In this document: in pieces, positions 60,345-64,000 of the stretch | Layout of the letters: each line of letters begins with the position of its first letter | Position numbering within the stretch: position 1 is the stretch's first letter | DNA from: Lunularia cruciata | Lineage: Eukaryota; Streptophyta; Marchantiopsida; Lunulariales; Lunulariaceae | NCBI GenBank assembly: GCA_948567375.1 | Contig: OX419759.1 | Span: 10,570,744 to 10,634,743, forward strand | DNA: 64,000 nucleotides | Direction of reading: 5' to 3' | Notes under the pieces: model-generated | What the model was told of the DNA's origin: nothing | Seen by the model: only the letters and a program-made list of their open reading frames with translations | The model's database searches: none | Translations under genes and position numbers: made by a program

Positions 60345-62080
60345 CAAGTTCAAAGCATCAAAATCAACCACATAGGGTAGTTGAGGATCATATGGTTGAA
60401 TAATGGGTCTTGAAGACACCATATGCTTTAACTTCTGGAATGCTTCTTCATGCTTGGTGGTCCATTGGAAGCTCAAGTTCTTTCCCAAGAGGTCAGTCAA
60501 TGGTGCAGCCACATGAGCATAATAATGGATGAACTGCCGGTAAAAACTGGCCAATCCATTGAATGTTCATACTTTTGTAGTATCCTTTGGGGTAGGCCAA
60601 TCAAGAATGACCTTGATCTTCTCTTCATCTATTTTGATCCCCTTTGATGAGATCTTATGACCCAAGAAGGTAACCTCCTTTTGCCAAAAGGCACACTTTG
60701 ACTTCTTGCAGTAAAATTTCCATTGTCTTAGTCATCTTAGGAATTCTCACACATGGCTCACGTGTTTTGCCTCTGTCTTACTACAAATTTAGATATCATC
60801 CAAGAACACCACCACAAACCAATCCAATAGTCCATCCAACACCTGATGCATCTGATCCATGAAGATTGCTGGAGCATTAGTGAGTCCAAAAGGTAGAACT
60901 CTCCACTCAAAATGCCTATACCTTGTACAAAAGGTAGTCTTTTGCACATCTTCTCTATCAATAGGAATTTGCCAAAAGCCATTGCAAAGATCCAACTTGG
61001 AAAAGTAGCGTGATCCACTTAGTTGATCAAGCAAGTCATTGATCCGAGGCAAGGGATATGCATTCTTCACGGTTTGCTTATTGAGCCCACGGCAATCAAT
61101 ACAAAAACAAAGTCATCCATCCTTCTTTGGAACAAATAGTACAAGTGCTCCCCAAGGAGAGGTACTATGTTATATGAAGTCCTCCTCCAATAACTTTGTA
61201 AGTGTTGTTTGCAACTCCTCCAACTCCTTTGGTGAGAACCAATAGATCAGTCTGCTCACTAGAGTATTCCCTGGCAATAACTCAATCTTGAAGGCATACC
61301 TCGATCGGAGGGTAATCCCTTTGGTAGATCATCCGGAAACACGTATGCAAACTCCTAAACTATCCAATCAACCATTGCTTGATGAGGTTCTTGGCCCTCC
61401 TTTGATTGTTCTTGTGCAATCGGCTTGATCCACACCGTGAATATAAACTTATCTTCCTCCAAAGCTTGCTCTATGGCTGCTTTACTAACAAACATCCCTT
61501 CCAAGGACTCATCTCTCTTCCAAGCTTGCTCCATGGCTGCCTTCTTGGCAAACTTCCCATCTTGGGACTCCACTCCCTTCAAGGTTCACTCTATGGCTAC
61601 CTTCTCGACAAACTTTCCATCTTGGGACTGAGTATTCTTAGGTGTCTTACTTAGAGGTGCCAAACAACCTAATCTGAAATTCATACCTTGGTGTTGTACT
61701 TGAATTTGGCATTGGGTCCAATCAAATTGAACCCTATGATGTTCAAGCCAAGGTAGACTCAAAATGATATCATAGTGTAGAGGTGCCTCTACAAACCTCA
61801 TACACTCCAAATACTCCTCCCAATCTTGAAGGTAACAGGATGCAAGGTGCGGAATGTAGAGCTCTTTCTACCATCCGCCATCATCAAATTGCTTCCAATC
61901 AGTGGCTTGATAGGAATACCCAATTCCTTTGCTACTTGCATAGACATACAATTCTTTGAACTTCTAGAATCAACCAAAAGCCTACAACCCCAATTAGATA
62001 TTGTACCTTGCAAGTGAAGCAAACTTGCATAGGTCGAGCCTTCAATCTAATTGAAACTAATCAAGCTCCCAATAGGCGGC
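60345..62080 (-). pseudogene. Truncated chromovirus protease-RT-RNase H
   Basis: The protease active site reads V-D-S-R instead of V-D-S-G (about 61965), followed by MQVAKELGIPIKPLIGSN. Reverse transcriptase at 61070-60790: [26 protein letters not shown]-like and VVVFLDDI, so the catalytic FLDD is kept here. The RNase H start (GKNLSFQWTTKHEEAFQKLK, about 60490) ends at the truncation. There are several frameshifts. Confidence 0.8.
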
Positions 62081-62940
62081 TCAAAATCTCCTACTGGGAT
62101 TCTTCATTTCCTTGATCCTTTGGTTCCACAAACTACATCTAGAGAACTTGTCGAGGTTGTCCATGCCTAAGTGGACATTCAGCAATGCGATGTCCAACTT
62201 GGCAACAATAAAAACAAATTCCATTTTCTTGTAATCTGTTTGTATTTGCTGCATCAAGTGGCCTTTGTTGGATAACATCAATCTCCATTGGTGCTGGTTC
62301 TTCCATGTGAGGGTATTGTATTGGTAAGCTTGGTGTAAGTCGAGGTTGAGACCAAGTTGTTGCAACCAAGGAATCAAAGCACTCAATCAATTGCATGGCT
62401 TCTTTTATGTTTTGTGGTTGTTGCATGGTCACCTCCAATTTGGTTTGTGACTTCAATCCCAATAAAAATCAATTCAAAACTTCTCCTTCTTGTATATCTG
62501 GAATTTGCATGATGATGTTTTGAAATTGTGTGATGTAGCCCCTTACCAAGCCAATCTGCTTCAACTCCGCCAATTTATCTTGTGCGGCTCGGGTGACATT
62601 TATAGTTTGAAATCAATTAAGTATTGCATCCTTGAATTCTATCCATGTCAAGATTGGTGCAACAATCTGTCGTTCAGCTCGCTCCACTCGAATTGCCACC
62701 AAAGTGTTGCCACACCATCCAATTGGCTAAAAGCCAAGAGAATTTGTTTCCGTTCATCTTGAAGATTGGTGGCTTTGAAGTAATGTTCATAATCAAACAT
62801 AGAATTCTCCACTATGCACAAAAGATTCTTGCCTTGAAACACCTTGGGTTTTGGAAATCAAATACAATCTTCTCCATATCGGACCGACGATCTCTCTATA
62901 TGTTCTTGTTGTTGTTGGCCTTGTTCATCTAACAATTGAG
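62081..62940 (-). pseudogene. Truncated chromovirus gag with intact CCHC knuckle
   Basis: The frame at 62462-62139 holds SQTKLEVTMQQPQNIKEAMQ and then CFYCCQVGHRIAEC, an intact C-x2-C-x4-H-x4-C RNA-binding knuckle (about 62215-62170). The upstream part at about 62840-62650 has NLQDERKQILLAFSQLDGVA. A frameshift lies between the two parts. Confidence 0.82.
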
Positions 62941-63257
62941 TAAGGTGCTCAATTTGTTGCTGCATTGCAAGGATAACATCTGGTATTGCCACCATAGCTA
63001 CTGCTCTATCCTACTACTCCCAATTTATCTAATTGATTAACACATAGACACATCACGTCCACCTTTGTCCATAAGTGACAACTAGAAGTATCAAGGGTTC
63101 CTCAAACATGGTGATCATATGTTGAAAATCTTGCCCAAAGCATGAGGTGATGAAGCAGTGCTTGGGTAATATCTGGACATGAAAATCCCAATGGTTTGAC
63201 GGAAGTGGATTTGATGGTCCATAAATTCCATCCATCCCATTACTACTCTGATGCCAA

Positions 63258-63664
63258 TGTAAAAGACCAAGACCAAGGAGAGAAACAAAAGAATGGAAAC
63301 TCACATTGGGATACTTGAATGTGGGAAAAATCTGAATGCCTATTATGAGCTTTGGCTTTGGTATTTATAGGTAGCATACAAGGCCCTTGAGAAGCTTCTC
63401 AAGAAGCTCTTCAAGCCGCTTTCTTAGAGTGCAAGCCAAATTAACTAGGAAGCTTCTCAAGAAGCTTTCTTCTAGAAGCCGTCTACTTGGTGTGTAAGCT
63501 AAGCTAGTTAGAAGCTTCTAGAAGCTACTTACTTGAGGTGCAAGCTAAGCTAGACGGGAAGCTTCCCAAGAAGCTAGATAATTCCAAAATATTCTAGGCT
63601 AATTTGTCTTATGTGCTACTTCGTAAGCCCAACTAACTTCATCGCTAAACTCCATATTGTTACA
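63258..63664 (-). repeat. 5' LTR of the truncated chromovirus
   Basis: 407 bp, slightly shortened within the GAAGCTTC region. Three of four heat-shock units remain at 63511-63523. Confidence 0.9.
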
Positions 63665-64000
63665 TCAACTATTGTTACAATAGCCTGAGCTCTCACCACT
63701 GAGCTATGAGTTGGATGACCAAGCTGGACTTGGGCAACAAGCTCTCCATGTGTGATGTATTGTGTTGAACTACCACCTAGAGGTGTCTGGATCTGAAATG
63801 GACACCTCTCTACATTGGTCTTCCGTCATTCCAGATCGACTACTGCAACCTTCCTTAACATAAGAGGCTACGCACTAGAGTCTAACAAGACTCTCTATGG
63901 TGTATAGACCTTCCCTAAAGGTCACACCAAGCAAAAAATCCCCCTTTGGTTATCCAATAGGACAACACCAGGTGTGAACCGCGCTCTTTCAAAGGTTGGT
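63665..64000 (-). pseudogene. Gypsy-type aspartic protease remnant
   Basis: On the minus strand the text reads RVLLDSSA, PLMLRKVAVVDLE, CPFQIQTPLGG and later THSSVVRAQAIVTIVD, as in the retropepsin domain of some gypsy elements (the active site D-S/T-G-A is now D-S-S-A). Stops interrupt it three times or more. It is cut at 63664 by the chromovirus LTR and runs off the window. It may belong to the same family as the PHD-gypsy fragment, but no shared segment proves it. Confidence 0.55.

Larger units (their letters stand above)
60345..63664 (-). mobile_element. Truncated chromovirus (5' half)
   Basis: Same family as 52973-58605 and colinear with it: 5' LTR 63664-63258, primer-binding site 63257-63246 (TTGGCATCAGAG, one change), gag, protease, repeat linker, reverse transcriptase and the start of RNase H. 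It stops at 60345 within RNase H, at a sharp border with unrelated sequence. Integrase, chromodomain and 3' LTR are missing. Confidence 0.9.

Noticed and set aside
52973-63664. Repeated GAAGCTTC motifs first suspected as a satellite or CRISPR-like array.
   Set aside because: They sit only inside LTRs at fixed positions. There are no regular spacers, and the DNA is clearly eukaryotic.
63670-63720. tRNA-like text (TAGCTCAGTGGTGAGAGC on the minus strand), matching a pol III box A.
   Set aside because: No box B or acceptor pairing, the anticodon loop lacks the usual U33, and the bases read through as protease-region protein (THSSVVRAQAIVTIVD).

Overview
The window looks like nuclear DNA of a land plant, probably a bryophyte such as a moss. 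Two ordinary plant genes can be read through exon by exon: cytosolic ribosomal protein S9 (RPS9/uS4; three exons, minus strand, 10335-11507) and augmin subunit 5 (AUG5/HAUS5; ten exons, plus strand, 42881-47885). Both have GT-AG introns, and the RPS9 promoter has a telo-box-like motif typical of plant ribosomal protein genes. The moss assignment is an inference from protein similarity, compact introns, and GC-moderate genes set in AT-rich repeats. I cannot verify it here.

Most of the rest is retrotransposon DNA in several layers of nesting. (1) Three copies of a non-LTR retrotransposon family (1-3170 plus, very decayed; 12105-16262 minus, best preserved; 16270-19593 plus). It encodes an N-terminal C2H2 finger, a reverse transcriptase, a CxC..H..C finger and a C-terminal restriction-like endonuclease (RLE), which is the R2/NeSL-type layout. 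Three further sites (5434-5528, 22061-22124, 49321-49416) carry only its roughly 95-bp 3' tail, which contains a GGGGC/GCCCC hairpin. (2) A chromodomain Ty3/gypsy family (chromovirus) with about 410-425-bp LTRs: complete at 52973-58605, truncated at 60345-63664, a solo LTR with a perfect GATCA duplication at 14454-14868, and an older plus-strand copy at 23707-34664. Its LTRs carry perfect four-unit heat-shock-element arrays. (3) A second Ty3/gypsy family with about 750-bp TGTAATAC...GTATTACA LTRs: a 4.8-kb internally deleted copy at 24962-29753, a single LTR at 36451-37206 and a partial LTR at 19594-20150. (4) Two Ty1/copia remnants (37207-40850 plus; about 48890-51480 minus). (5) Pieces of a third gypsy-like family whose polyprotein ends in a PHD finger (52475-52972 continuing at 58606-58770), with a protease remnant, probably of the same family, at 63665-64000.

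Layout: 1-3.2 kb decayed RLE element; 3.2-10.3 kb non-repetitive DNA with small duplications and no recognisable gene; 10.3-11.7 kb RPS9; 11.9-19.6 kb head-to-head RLE elements; 19.6-23.4 kb AT-rich DNA; 23.4-36.5 kb a three-level nest of LTR elements; 36.5-40.9 kb single LTR and copia remnant; 41-48.6 kb AUG5 and flanks; 48.9-64 kb copia, PHD-gypsy and chromovirus nests.

All element coding regions carry stops, frameshifts or deletions. None looks able to move as it stands. The decay gradient, solo LTR and nesting give a relative order of insertions.
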